Below are positions 24,501 through 37,640 of a stretch of 64,000 nt of DNA, piece by piece. A program made the translations under genes and the position numbers. How positions within the stretch are numbered: position 1 is the first letter of the stretch; every line of letters starts with the position of its first letter. Below the pieces are notes generated by a model. That model did not search any database, was not told the DNA's origin, and saw only the letters and a program-made list of their open reading frames with translations. Source of the stretch: Gymnorhina tibicen (Eukaryota > Chordata > Aves > Passeriformes > Artamidae); contig VXAZ01006779.1 of the NCBI GenBank assembly GCA_013399875.1, positions 1,209,648-1,273,647 on the forward strand. The letters are read 5' to 3'.

Positions 24501-27500
24501 ATAATGAAGTAAGTGACATTTTGCATTAGGCCTAAAGGTAGATTTTATGGTGACGACATTTATATACAGCCAGAATAAATTTAATTATTAGAAGTGTAGG
24601 AAGTAGTAGTTTGACAGCTGTTCAAATCACTGTCGAAGTCATCATCTAGTTACTGACTAAATTATAATTTAAATAATTGGCAGATCATTGTTAAATCACT
24701 GTTTGACTAAAAATCAATTATTGCATAATCATCATTTGATTGCCATTTGACTTTCATTCAGCCATTGATTAATTAACCTGGGATCATAGTTTGGTCATTA
24801 GTAAAACCCTTCTATGAGACCCCACAACAATGACTTCTGTCAATAATTCAACTGTGGTTACATAGAAGTTTATGCCCAGAATCCTTGCCACAAGGTGGAA
24901 CAGGAGGGAGAGTGGCCTGGGAAAAGCTGAGGGAATTGTAAAGAACAAGACTTTTGTCTGCATGACCCGTGTTGAATTTCTTAATGAAGTCAGCACATGG
25001 TGTAGCTAATAAGGATTAGAAAGAGACACAGCAGAATGGATCCTATTCTACTGCTTCTAGTGCTGTTCCTAGCCTGCTTCTTGGTGGCAATACCGCTAAA
25101 ACAGTGGCACTACGCCTCTGCCATCAATAAGCTGATGGACATGACGTTATGTATTATCTGTGCAAAACTTCTGACAAAAATATTTATCCTAATACTGTTT
25201 ATCCCTTCTAGTAAATGGCCCAGTGTTGATGGCTGAGGAAGGAAAAAGGCAACTTATTATAATCAATGACTTTTATTGGTAGAGATAATGAAATTAGCTT
25301 TATTACTAACAATAAATCCAGCACTTTAAAACAAAATGAACAAACATTAGTTGCATTTGAAGGACATGCCTTCTTATAGCTATAAATACTTACTCTGTGG
25401 TATCTTAAAATTCCAGGTTAATAAGAATTCTCACTAATAACACTGGTAATACTGGATAATACAGTTCCTGTACCATACACTTCCATCTGTAAATGATAGA
25501 AATACAGATGATTCAAATTAGTTGTTCAGCAAATGCCTAAGTCCTCTGATTACCTGTTTAGAAAGTCCACATCTCTTTCTGTTTGGTAACTGAGACAACT
25601 CATTGCAACTATACAAAACACTATATCCCCATATATAATTGTGTCTTTCTTAGGCTTCAGAGTGTCTGTATATTCAGATACATCTGCAAAGCTAAACTCC
25701 TAAATTTTGCTGCAGTTGAATATTGAATCCTTCTGTGTATTCACTAGGAGACCAACAACTTTGTTGTCCTACATCCAAACATTTTTGCAAGTAACCACTC
25801 TTCTCTCAAGTGAATATATACGTGCACACCCTTGGATGGAAGTGCTGCCTGGCAGGCAGACATTAGCGATATAAACTCTGAGTCATCCCTCTAGAGCTGG
25901 ATCCCAGGTATCCCTCCTCTCATGCACTGAATACCCGATATTAAATAGAGCAGAGTGAGCCCTTAGGTCCTCTTCTCCTGCCCTGAGGCTGCATGAAACT
26001 CTGTATCTTAATTCAAAAGGATGAGGAAGAGGATAGGAGGCATCATGTGCTGCTTTTCCTTTCCTGTGCCTGTCTGTGTGGTGCAGACATAATCCTGAAC
26101 TTAATCCTGACCACCACCCTATGGCCAGAGTGAGGGTGCCCAGCTGTATTAAGCCAAGACTGCAGGACCAAGGGCTCAAATGAGTGTCATTTGACACCAC
26201 CCTGGGTCACAATTAGAGTTTCTTAGAGCTTAACTCAAATGACAGAGAGGGAGAGGCAGCAAGGAGAGCAACAAGAGTACACTCAGGAAGGTAAACCTGT
26301 TTCCAGGCTGACCATTTTGTTGCCAAGGTTATCTCCGACTGTCAAGTGACATCCTTGACTGAGAGATGCAGAAAGTAGTTCACAGGCCTGAACTTAAAGG
26401 TCACAGAAAAGTACTTCCAAATTTGTGTCAAAGCTGACCAAATAGTTTCAGCTGAAATGATGAATATAAAATACTTTTAAATTTCACTTTTACTAATTCT
26501 GACATATTTTGTGATGTAGTATGTACCATAAAACAGAATAAATGAAAATTGAAAAATATTTTCCAGTTTCCTGTGGGTGAATGTTAATAATGCTGTATGT
26601 GAAATACATTAGGATAGCATACCACAAGGAAATGTCTAAACCAGGAGTTTTCACAAGGTGAAAGCAACAACAACTAAACTAGGAGGAGAAATGGAAGAAG
26701 TATTTTCAGGGTTGAATTTGCATCTCCAAATGAATACAGGTTTTGGTGCACCAAATGAATGAATCAGCATCATGCTATTGCATATTAAGCCCTGTGAATT
26801 TAGATTTATCTCCTGTGATTTCATCACAATAGACAGACGACTTACTTATTACATAAGTTGGAGAGAATGTCTCCTCAGAATGGTTGTTTAGGCACACTGA
26901 TACAGAAAATTCAAGTTCATTTTTTATGGATATTAAGTTTCTCACCCGTCAGAAATTTGACCATTCAAGCTGGATTTTGAGGACAAGTTCTTATTTATAA
27001 TCAAATTTTCTACTAAGCTGGCAGTGACCTCATGAGATTTCAGATTCTAGGTGGTAACCCATATCTACACTCAAGAAGTTTTCTTCTGAGAAAAGGAAAT
27101 CCAGTAACATCACTGGACAGTGGCAGAAAAGAAGAGCAAACTCCTATAGAAGATAATGGCAAGATAATGGCTTTGAATTTCCTTTCTAGAGAAACTCATC
27201 TCTTCCTCCTGAATCCATATGAACTCAAGGGACAATCAGTACTCAAAGGATGAACATCAGATGTGCATACCCTTCTCTTTTTATTGTTTGGAACTGCCAC
27301 AACTGTACTTAAAATTCTACAAGGCCTACAAGTGGTATTTTTCTTCTGTGGGCAATCTGTGTGCAAATTACTAAAAAACATATCAATTTCTCTCTAACTG
27401 TTTTATAAAATAGTAACTGATTCAGTGCTCTGAGAATTCACATTAGCAGCTGGTGAATTTGCAGAGGAATCAAATACAGGGTAGAGAGATTTTTCAAATG

Positions 27501-29808
27501 CCTCAGAAACTGACAGAATCCTGTTTGTGCTACTATTCCTATCACCTACAAGAACACTTGATTCTTATATTATATATTACCTTATAAAAATAACAAGGTC
27601 ATTGTCAGTTTGTCACATTGTTAGCAGAAGCATTTGTCACGTTAAGTCAACCCTAATTTGAATAACTAAATTCTGTACAGTTTCAGTGAGAATTGCTTAT
27701 TTATACTGTTTAGAATCAAAAGTATGAGTGTTATGAATACCTTTCTTCAATCTCCAAAACTCAATTAATCTTTTAATAACTAGGATTTTTATCTATTTTT
27801 CAACAAGAAGAGACTAATAAACATAAATCTCACAATTGTTTGTGTTTTAAAAAGTTATTGAACAGTAAATAAATAATAATAATGAGGTATAGAGAAGTTC
27901 AGTCTGCTGGACACATTTTTTCAAGGCACTTGGAAAGAGTTTTCCACAAAAGGTATAAACTCTACTACCCTTGAAGAGAACAGGACAATGAAGCAAAATC
28001 TGAACTGCTCTGAACTTTGTAAGATGAGATGTGTAAGTATTGCTTATGTTCATAACAAGATGAAACCTTTTCTGAAACTCACCCCCCTCACTCACTTGGG
28101 TTTTTTTCAAATTATATCACATGAAGTTTTTCTCTGAACACTGATGGGTTTTGTCTTTTATTTTAGCCATTTTCTTATTTCCACTGAAAACTTTGTTAGA
28201 GGTGTTCACTTTCATGCACTTCTGAAGGAGATATCTTGATCTTTGAGAAAAGTAAAGTTTCACTTTTATATCACCAGGAACTTGCAGACATTGTAGAAAG
28301 TGATCTTAGTACTTTTAATGATTAATATACTGAAAGTCAGAAAACATTAAAAAAGTATGAAATAAAGAGAAAGTCCTCACTGAATTAAGTTCTGCCTTCA
28401 AGAGCTTGACGTAAAAACCAGAAAGATATACCAGAGAAATGAAGGGTTGTACACCTTTTACAGACACAAACTGGGGTCTGAGTTTGAAAACTAAATGCCA
28501 GATCCTGGCTCCTTAATCAATCCTTTTAGTCCAGAACAAGAACAGTGGAAGGCAAAAAAGCACAATTCATGGACACTGAGACCTAAGAAATATCTGCTAT
28601 ATTTTGATTACTCATAAGAGGCAATTTCTGATGGCTAAAAACCTGTTGCGCTGTTTTGTGTTTTGTAGTTCATCAACTGAATAGAGGAGCGCTTTAAAAT
28701 TAGGGAAGTTGGAGGTATTACATTAAAGAGGCAATACATTAAAGAAACCCCGTTGTAAAATGAATGACCTGAGCTCTCTTCCAATCTGGCTTTTCTTCTG
28801 ACCTTAATAATAAAGTCATATAATTTTTAAAAGCTTGTTTTGTGTGTAAACACAACACAAACAACAAAACTTTTCATTAAAAAATAAATTACATTTATTT
28901 TACAATACAGAACATTTAATAAATGAACTAGAAAAATCCTTGTTTCCTTGTTACCTCCAAATTTAGAAGAAAGATTTTTGTGTGTTTGTATCAAAAGACC
29001 ATTCACTGAAGCCAGTCAACAAGCAATTTTTATTATTTTCCACCTCCATTGTTTGTAATAAAGGAAAACACATACAGACATTTCTTAGGAAAAAAAGCCT
29101 GAGTGAACAAACAGAAGTAAAATACCAGATAAGACAGACCTGAAAAAGTTTAATAAAAAATATGTCTGCCAGATAATTTTACTTAACAATTTTTTATTTA
29201 CCAAACTTCCTTCCTGACATACATGATAAGCATGCAGAACTCAAAAGCATTTCTTATGTTGCATTAGATTTGTATAAGTCTTCATTATAAATCAGAATTT
29301 AAATAAGATTAAAATTATAGCCAATAAATCCTAGGTGAATGATGGTAATCTGCAAAGTTTTAATATAGTGAAAAAGCTATGTCTTAAATACTTGTCTTAC
29401 AAAGTTCAAGAAAGTAAGTCCTAAGGTAATTTTAGCAATAAATCAGGCTTGAAATATTACCTGCTACACCTGTTTCAGTCAGTGCTTGCTGATGATAAAC
29501 ATCAGTACAAATATCTTCATAAACACACAATGGGGTTGTTTTGACATCTTGTTAACTCAAAGTGCTAATTAAAATATTCATATTTCAAGCATCTAGAGTC
29601 ATTTTTCTTCAGAATTTCTCTGAAAAAAAGCCTTTTTTTTCCAACACATCTGCAGAGGAGGCAGCAGTGTCTGCTAGTGGGGAGCGGGGCATGGGAACAG
29701 GTCATGGAGCCTCTGTCCTGAGGACTTCCCAGCACAGCCAGGCAATATCCTGCCTATGGTGCCCATCCTGACTTGGAGGACAGTTCCACTTTGTGCAGGC
29801 CACAGGAG
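24501..29808. other. Unannotated sequence, mostly AT-rich
   Basis: No gene is recognised with confidence. A 66-codon open frame at 25036-25236 begins with a hydrophobic stretch and is discussed under findings. The segment at about 25850-26320 is higher in GC and complexity and could be an old repeat or a conserved noncoding element, but I recognise nothing in it. A moderately GC-rich segment begins near 29650. Confidence 0.5.
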
Positions 29809-29813
29809 CAGGC
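29809..29813. repeat. Left flanking duplication (caggc) of 62-bp palindromic element
   Basis: Five bases directly before the TGTCTTGGGG arm, repeated exactly at 29876-29880 after the CCCCAAGACA arm. Confidence 0.7.
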
Positions 29814-29875
29814 TGTCTTGGGGTGACTTTATGCTGTTGTATCCCCTATCACTGCTCTAAAGCCACCCCAAGACA
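29814..29875. mobile_element. 62-bp TG/CA palindromic element (mini-LTR or MITE-like)
   Basis: The left arm tgtcttggggtgacttta (29814-29831) and right arm taaagccaccccaagaca (29858-29875) are 18-base inverted repeats with one mismatch. They are separated by 26 bases and flanked by a 5-bp direct repeat, caggc. TG/CA ends plus a 5-bp duplication are what retroviral integration leaves, so the simplest reading is a solo LTR that lost nearly all of its interior. A small non-autonomous element or a hairpin-forming sequence are alternatives. No coding sequence is present. Confidence 0.6.
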
Positions 29876-29880
29876 CAGGC
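29876..29880. repeat. Right flanking duplication (caggc) of 62-bp palindromic element
   Basis: Exact copy of 29809-29813 abutting the CAAGACA end. Confidence 0.7.
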
Positions 29881-32718
29881 GACCTCCAGAGAGCTCTTCC
29901 CAACCAAGCCTCTCCACTTGACTACAACTCTAAATGTAGCAATGCCAGGACTAGGAATTGGCAAATCTCACTGAAATTTTTTTAGTGGCTTGTGCCTACT
30001 AGTCTTCACATAAGAAATGCAACCAGAAGTGCATGGATTGTTCGTTTAGAAACTTCAAAGGTACTGTTTCTTCAGCTTTTTCTTCAAACACAAAGGAACA
30101 CATCTGCACTCATCTTAAAAATCCAAGAGGCAAGCTGCTGGTGAGCCCATCAGCGCAATAGATACGGACTTGGAATTTAGAATGCTTGTGAACTAAGTAG
30201 GAAAGAAGACATAAGTACCTTTTAAGTTTTAGAAAATCAATATTCTTTGGAAGAGAGCTGTCCCTCTCAGCTTAATTCTAATACAGACACTGAAGAAGAA
30301 AGTCTTTATTACTTTGACACCTTTTTACTGTCCCACTGAACATCAAATTGTCAAGCTGAAGATACACGGGCATCTTTTCAGAGCATATGGAAAATATTTA
30401 GAGAAACATGTTTAAATATGTTTTATCTAGAAAACTTTCCAAGGTACTTAAAACGCTAAGGTAGCTGTAGCCCTAGATGAGCACCTATGTGCCCAACTGT
30501 CCTGATTCCAGACATTAGAATCTACTCCAAAATGTACATTAATACTTTTCATAGAGTATCTGTTTTCCTGCTTCATTAGAACAAAACAAGTTTACATCAG
30601 CTCTAGATCTTTTTCTTTATCATTCCATGTAACATATTTTCTGAACTAAAAATGGACTCTGGGGAGAAGGCTTCTGCTATTGCTACGAAGTAAATTGACT
30701 CTGAGAGTCCTTTAGCTGCTGACTAGTTATTTTAATCTGGAAATCTATCTTAGTTAATGAAGAAAAACCCCAAAGAGCTCTATTCTCTCAGATCAGATCT
30801 ACGAATTCTCCATTTGACTCAGTTTGTAGCTATTGAAACAGGTTAGCTCCCTACCTGAGATGTGAGCTTCGTGAAAGGGGAGACAATCAAATACTTCACA
30901 CTTGGCAGAGGCCAAAAACCTTCATCTCTTCAGCTAGAATTCCTAACCAGAAACAGGTATAAACAAGTTAACTAACTGATATAACCCTATCAGTCAGGTT
31001 CAGAAGTGAATTGTCCTCTATACCTACAAGGACACAGAAACCTCTGCTTACGTGCAGAGAAATGTTGCATCATTCAGTTCAGACTTTAGGCAATAAAATA
31101 AGCTACTGTACAATGGATCAGAAAAACTTTGTGAAGATTAGGGGATTTTTAGATGTGTAGGAAATAACATAACAGTACAGAAGTCATAAAGAAAAGACAT
31201 TAATAAATCTAAGACCCTTGCAGGGGCCTCAAACGTCATTGTGACAAGAAACTATTAGTGGCTGTTTCACAAACTATATCAAAATTTAGAGGGACTAAAT
31301 TGAATTGAACACAAAGATGAAGCAATACCATAATAGAGAGTTGTTATAGACTACAGGATTGCAGTTTGAAACTGAGAAAGAAAATTCAGTGCAAGTGAAA
31401 TTTGCTAAATAAATAAGAGAAAATTATTTGTTCTAGTCATCATTTTCTGAAATCCTTAATTTTACTTGGATGTGTGTAAGAAGAGCTTGCTTTTATTGTC
31501 ACTTTTTGATGCCATCCATTTGGAATCCCTCCAGCTCTTTCATTTTGTTCGGCTATATCCTGACTTAACCAGTTAAGATCCAAACAAAAGCATTAGCCTG
31601 AGCTCACAACGCAGCAAATGTAATGCTTTAAACAACTCATTAGTGGTAGGTTTCTATATTTCCAAATGTGATACACTGAAAATGTAATATATAATTCTAT
31701 TTCTAGTGATAGGCAAAGGTTCATATCTGCTGTTGTCTCTTTTGAGACTACAGCTTCAGACACAAGTAACACCTTTAATGCACTTCATCTTCCCTGACTT
31801 AAAAGAAAACTTCAAGGCTTAATACTAACTCAAAGTAACTGAGAAGGTTTTCCCTACAAATTTGTCACAGGGCAAAGGAAAAATAAAGAGGGAGGTCAAT
31901 AAAAAGGAAAGCCTTCTTACAGTTTTCAAGTTCTAATGCTTAAGTTACATCTCTTCAAAAGGTTTAAAATTATTGGTTGTTGTTTGCCATTGTACGAGGG
32001 CAAAGTATAAGTGAAAGATAACTTTGAAGCCTACAGTTCTAGGCCAATATGTACATCAATACTGCAAAAGAGAAATTCCTAGTAATAGAGACATAAGGTG
32101 AGTCTCTTCACAGGAACAAAATTGCCAGGAGCAGCTCCAAAGCTCTGAGATTACACTGTATTGATCTCTGGCTGTGACATGGGAACACAGTTCAAGAAAG
32201 CAAAGAAATAAAGATCTCTCAGCAATATATATGAGGAATTTAATTTAAAATTTTAAAACACAAAGTCCAGGTTGTTAATCAGAATAGTATTCCACAAGTA
32301 AATACAGGTAGCTCCATAAATGGTATGTATGAGGTTGAAGATCCAAAGACTACTTTTTCCATTACGGAGGAGTGTGGGTTGTCCACAGCACAACAGGGGG
32401 CAGTCAGAGGTGGGAAGGTGAATATAGAGATTTTATACAGATGTATCTATTTAACAGTGATCACTTCTCAAGGTTGAAAAAATACATTGCAGTCTTGGAC
32501 TCATAACCATTTAACCATATGTATGTATATATGTATAATCTGTATTGTCATATAGCGGAACAAGGATTAGTCTGCACATATTGGTGGAACATAACTGCTA
32601 AGAGCAACTAAGATTAACATTTTGAAGTTATTAACAAATCAGTATAAACTTTGGTTGTCATTAGTGTTGGTTGGGCTCTTCCTGACCAGATGTGACCAGT
32701 TATTTTGCCTTGGGAGTC

Positions 32719-32783
32719 ATATTATATTATACATAATATTATATCAATTATACTATTATGATATTATATTATAATATTATACA
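32719..32783. repeat. AT-rich self-complementary tract
   Basis: Repeated atattat/ataatat motifs on one strand that can pair with each other. It can form a cruciform or hairpin and is a likely site of instability. Confidence 0.8.
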
Positions 32784-33403
32784 GCTTTCACCTTCTTTCC
32801 CTCAATCTTTTGTCCCTTAGACCCAAAGAGTAATCAAACTTCAGAAAAAAAACCCCTAACTTTTGTCAAATTTTATGCCAACAGAGTATCCACTATTAGA
32901 AAACCCTTAAGCTGTCTTTTTGAGGTCAAGGATGCTTAAGAAACAGTAGAAATATTTCTTACTATGGAGCTGAAATTTAAATTTTAACAAATTTTCTTTC
33001 ACATATACACACACAGAGAAACATACACAGATATAGATGGTCCCCACTACTGCAGACTGCTGGAAGAGATCACATTTGAGTACACACAGTTATTCAGTAT
33101 GTTTATCTTCTCATACAGCAAGTTCAGTAATAACAAAATCAAAGTTGAGCTCCTAATGACCATTATTGCTTTAGTTCAGCTATCTCTATACTTGAAATTC
33201 AGTAACTAAATTCCTTCAGAGGGTTACATAAATGTTTACAACTTTAGTTATTTCAAGCCGCCAAATTATGGCTAGCAAAACATAAACTTTAAATGTATTT
33301 ACTGGAATCTTTACTATTTCACAACAAAATCCTCAAGTTTTCAACAAAATTGTGTTTCTCAGAGCTTATTTAATGAGAAAACTAACCAATATGGGAGATG
33401 CAT

Positions 33404-33554
33404 AACATGTTATTTCTGTTAATAAATCATTATTTTTGCAAGGTTACAGATAATGTATATAATACAATGAAGTTCTGTTAATAAACATGTTATTTCTGTT
33501 AATAAATCATTATTTTTGCAAGGTTACAGATAATGTATATAATACAATGAAGTT
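33404..33554. repeat. Tandem duplication, period 80 bp, 71 bp identical
   Basis: Bases 33404-33474 (starting aacatgttatttctg, ending caatgaagtt) recur exactly at 33484-33554. The nine-base spacer ctgttaata also occurs inside each copy, which suggests a microhomology-mediated duplication. Identity over 71 bases indicates a young event or an assembly artefact. Confidence 0.95.
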
Positions 33555-36500
33555 GTTTAATAGTAAAATAAATTTTACTCTGCCTGAAAGAACAAAATCT
33601 ACCTGCAATTTGATACATGAATGTATATACTATACTTGAAATCAAGACCAGATTTTGATTTAACCACATATACTGAGGCTTAATATCCTGTTTAAATTAC
33701 GTTAACCTGGGGTCACTTCAAGGTCGCAAAACAAAATGGACTCATAGGTAAGGCTGTCACTCAAACCCCAACACCACAAAAAATCAGTGAGAACACCGTA
33801 GCTAGCACACCTGTTAATCAGAAAGTCTGCCTGAGTACCTCACAGTAATATGTAAAATGAGCAGAACTGAAAAAAAACCAACAAAAAATCACAGAAATGA
33901 GCTCTGATATGACCAGATACCTTTGCTAGCATTTGTTGCAGATATAACTCGTAATGATGAAAGTGCTCTTGTGAGTGCTTGAAAAAATTAGTCTAAGTCA
34001 ACTCTTTTAAATCTGTGTATCATCACTTCCCCATGTCCCATAAAGACCTCATAAGTTTTCCCACCAAAAAAAAAAAAATATGGAAAGGAATGTTACTTAG
34101 TTGCTGACAAAAACTAATGACTTTGCCTTTAGCTCAGCTGTTGTCACTGTTTCTGTATTAGCTGAGTCAGTTCTTCAGGTATAATCTATCTAGAAGCATT
34201 CAGATACATATATATATTTATGAAGTCATTGACATTTATACTAAGATCTATTCTATTTGCCCCCTTCATTTACAGTTATAATTAATTCTTCCATAACTGG
34301 CACCTAAACTTTATATCTTGAGTAATTTTCAAAGGCAAATGACTGCTCACTCAAGCTTTAGAAGTGAGTTTTCCTTCTCAGTTTCTTTGCTTTGATGAGA
34401 TGATACTTTACTCAGATCTCAGCACAAAAACAGGGTTAGCAAAAGCAATTACTAATATGTCTTCACCAAAAAAATAACCCCTGTATATGTATTCTTATAT
34501 GCATGTAGCTTTTTTCCTTTCCTTCTACAGTCATGTAGAAAGAATACATGCACAGAGATCTGAGGACTCAAAGAAAGAAGAAAGAGCAGTGTTGAGTACT
34601 AGAGATCACTGGCCCATTACCTGAAAAACTTATGCTTTGTTTGAAGAGTCCTATGAATAATCAAAGCCTTTTTTTTTTGCATGAAAGAGAATTAGATTTT
34701 TTTTTTTGTGACATGACATAACACTCTTTTGTGCATTCACCCAGTCCTTGTCTTCACGATTTTCTCAAAACTTAACAGTTTCACAGACTGGTGTATTCAG
34801 TAAACACTAAAGTAATTAGTACATAACATATGTCTAGTTAGTTGCTCTAAACTCAATTATGTCTAGTCCTTTTACAGAGTTATAGTTAAATAGTTTGTGA
34901 TCAGGTCAACATGTACGTCACTAGCTTAATCCTACATAGCTCACTTTAAGATAAACATAAGACCTTGAAAAATGAACAGAAATCCATGCTTTCTCCCTTG
35001 TCCTAATAAAGTCAAATGTTTAGGAAGAATGTGGATAAGACAGTAAGCTCCTTCAGACTTTTTTTCCAACAACTTCTCTGAATTTCAGGACCTTTTCTGA
35101 CCTTTTTGATTCTGTTTATCCTCATCACATAGTTGACATATTGATATGTTAACACCTGTCTTCAGGCTGTATTAACTGGTCTTTAGATTTCAAAAGAGAA
35201 TACACTCAGATATTTTCTATTCTACCCTTAAAACAGAAATGTGTTCCTCTCAACATTTTGAATGGGAGATTTTGTGAAGTTTTGTGAATGATTTAACTTG
35301 CATCCCATGATGCTATGGCTCATGAACTTACCATGGAACGTGGATTTTGCAGCAGATTTAATCAGAGAGATGGTGTTTGAACAGACAGGGTGCAGTAACC
35401 ATAAACAAAGAGAAGAAGACTGCTTCACATTTCTGAAGGCTCCCAGGTAAATTCAGATCTGGGTTGCTACAGGTTTGTTGCTGTATTCACTTTCTTGATT
35501 TTTCCCCGATTTTAGGCACTTTCCATCTCTTGTTTATAATTTTTATTTAGATAAATTTCATTTATCTTTTAGACACATTTATGCTTCATCCTGTGGTAAC
35601 TGGAAATGTTAACAAATACACAGATCTTTCAGTCTTGTTTTCAGTACTGTTACTTCCTGTGTGCATCGTATCACAACTGTGCTCTGCACAGCCAGCAAAA
35701 CCAGCTCTGCTGCTTAGCTGCAACTCATGCTTGAAATGCTGGGTTATCAGACATCATCCCTCTGTTGATCAATGCCATACTAAGACTTTCTAAATCCTCA
35801 CTTTCCTCCTAAAATTCTTTTTACTGCCCTGCTTTCTGCCCAGCTCACCCAACTGCCTTTGGCAAAATGAGCTGGTAGGATTTGGGTGTGGACTTGTGGG
35901 CAGTTTTCACAAGGACCACGTGTCAAGGGTACCCTGCTTTTGCCCCAACCTGCTACTTCTTAGAACAAGCAATCCTCCTATTCAGTTGTGTTTGAAATCA
36001 CACCGGATACACCTCTTTGGATTTTTTTCTTTATATTTTTTTCTCTAAGCATAAGCTGACAGCTAAAAAGACCTATTTGCAGGTATAATCCTAGCAGGAA
36101 CTCCCTTTTATTATTCCATTCAGCTACACTCAAGCATGTAATAATTCCTCCTCCTTAAAGTATCTGTACATACTTTGGTCCTGTATTCACCCGTTACTAA
36201 TAGCTGTACAATCTTATTTTGTTTATAGCAGAATATGGTCTTTGTTTTTTATGCTTCTGTATTATGCAAATAAATACATATAATCTCTCTACCTTGTAGA
36301 CTGAATACAAATTATTTCCCTGTCCTTGAATTCAACAGATGTTTTAAAGAGCTTTTATGAAGACATATCACATAGATACTCATGGAAAAGAAAAAACATT
36401 TAAAATCTAATATCTTAAGAATGTAGACATATGTCCTTTTCTTAAAATATCTCCTGTCTCAAAGTTGTTTATTTTAAATGTCTGATGGAATAGACTATCT

Positions 36501-37219
36501 GAGCTTGGAAGGAATGAAGCTATTTCTTCCTCTATGTTTTATTTATAAACGTATTTTCTTTTTTCTTGTTGACTTCTTTATAAGCAGCATTGTGCCTTTA
36601 CTGCAAATACTCAAATGAATCAAGAGCACAAGAACATTTGCATTTTTAATTGCACATTTTTCTGCACAGTAATTCAGATAATAAAGCCTCCTCCAAGGAG
36701 AATCACTGCAACTGGACTACCTGCTTAATTCTTAATGACCATTTTTCAATTAAGAATGCAGCATCCCGAAATGGTAGCAGTCTTCAAACCAGTTAAACTG
36801 TGTCTTTGCCTCATTCCAATAAAGGTGATGGGAAGTTGAGACTAATGGTCATACCCTTTATTCTGATCGTTCTTCAAGAGCTCACTGCAGCCTCAGTGCT
36901 CCATCCCCCTTATGTTTCACCCTGATGTTAATACTGAGCTATACCTAAATCATTGCCACTGACAGTTCATCCCGATAATTTCAATTTGCTGCTAATCAAA
37001 TAACCATTAGTGTGAAGTGACATGCACTTTCATGATGGACGCAGTGATTTAAATGTGGGAAGCAAGGAGCAGGGAGAACATAAGTACCCATAAGTATTTG
37101 CTTATGCAGCTTCAAGGTCACTTACAAGAGGACACATTCAGTGTTTGGGTGACAGTAGCAAAGAGCAGAAACTTAACCAAAATAATACAAATAATGGGGT
37201 TTAGAGAGTACTGTGATTC

Positions 37220-37640
37220 TTTCCCTTTAGGCCTGTCAGGAAGCAGAAAGGGCAGGTTGCCCTGTAGAAGGCAAGATAAGAGTTCAGCATCACAAGGCAG
37301 GCACAGGCAGCAGCTGCTCTGAAAAGGAGCCAGGAAACCAAGTCAGTAAGTCAGGGTCCAGATCAGGCCCAGTGATGGTAACCAGGATCAGCCAAGAGTC
37401 CAGAAAACACCCATCAAATCCATAGCCAGGAGAAAGGCCCAAGGTCAAACCAGAAAGCCAAGTGACCAGGTTGGGATGCAGATGGGGTACAGATGGAGCA
37501 TCATTGTGTCCGCAGACTAGCTCAGATGGGGATCAAGTACAGGACCCTCAGATCTTAGTCACTGCCCCAAGCACAGGTGGAGGGAGTTGCAGCTAGGGCT
37601 TCTTCTGACTGTTCCTTCACAACATGCCTTTTCAGTGAGA
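37220..37640. repeat. Compositionally distinct segment with reiterated short motifs
   Basis: This stretch is richer in G and C than its surroundings. It repeats short phrases such as ccaagtcag, ggtccagatcagg, aaccaggatcagcc, gagtccag and ggtcaaacc at irregular spacing between 37330 and 37460. It looks like a decayed minisatellite or an old transposon that I cannot name. The open frame at 37053-37322 overlaps its left part and shows no known protein signature. Confidence 0.4.
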
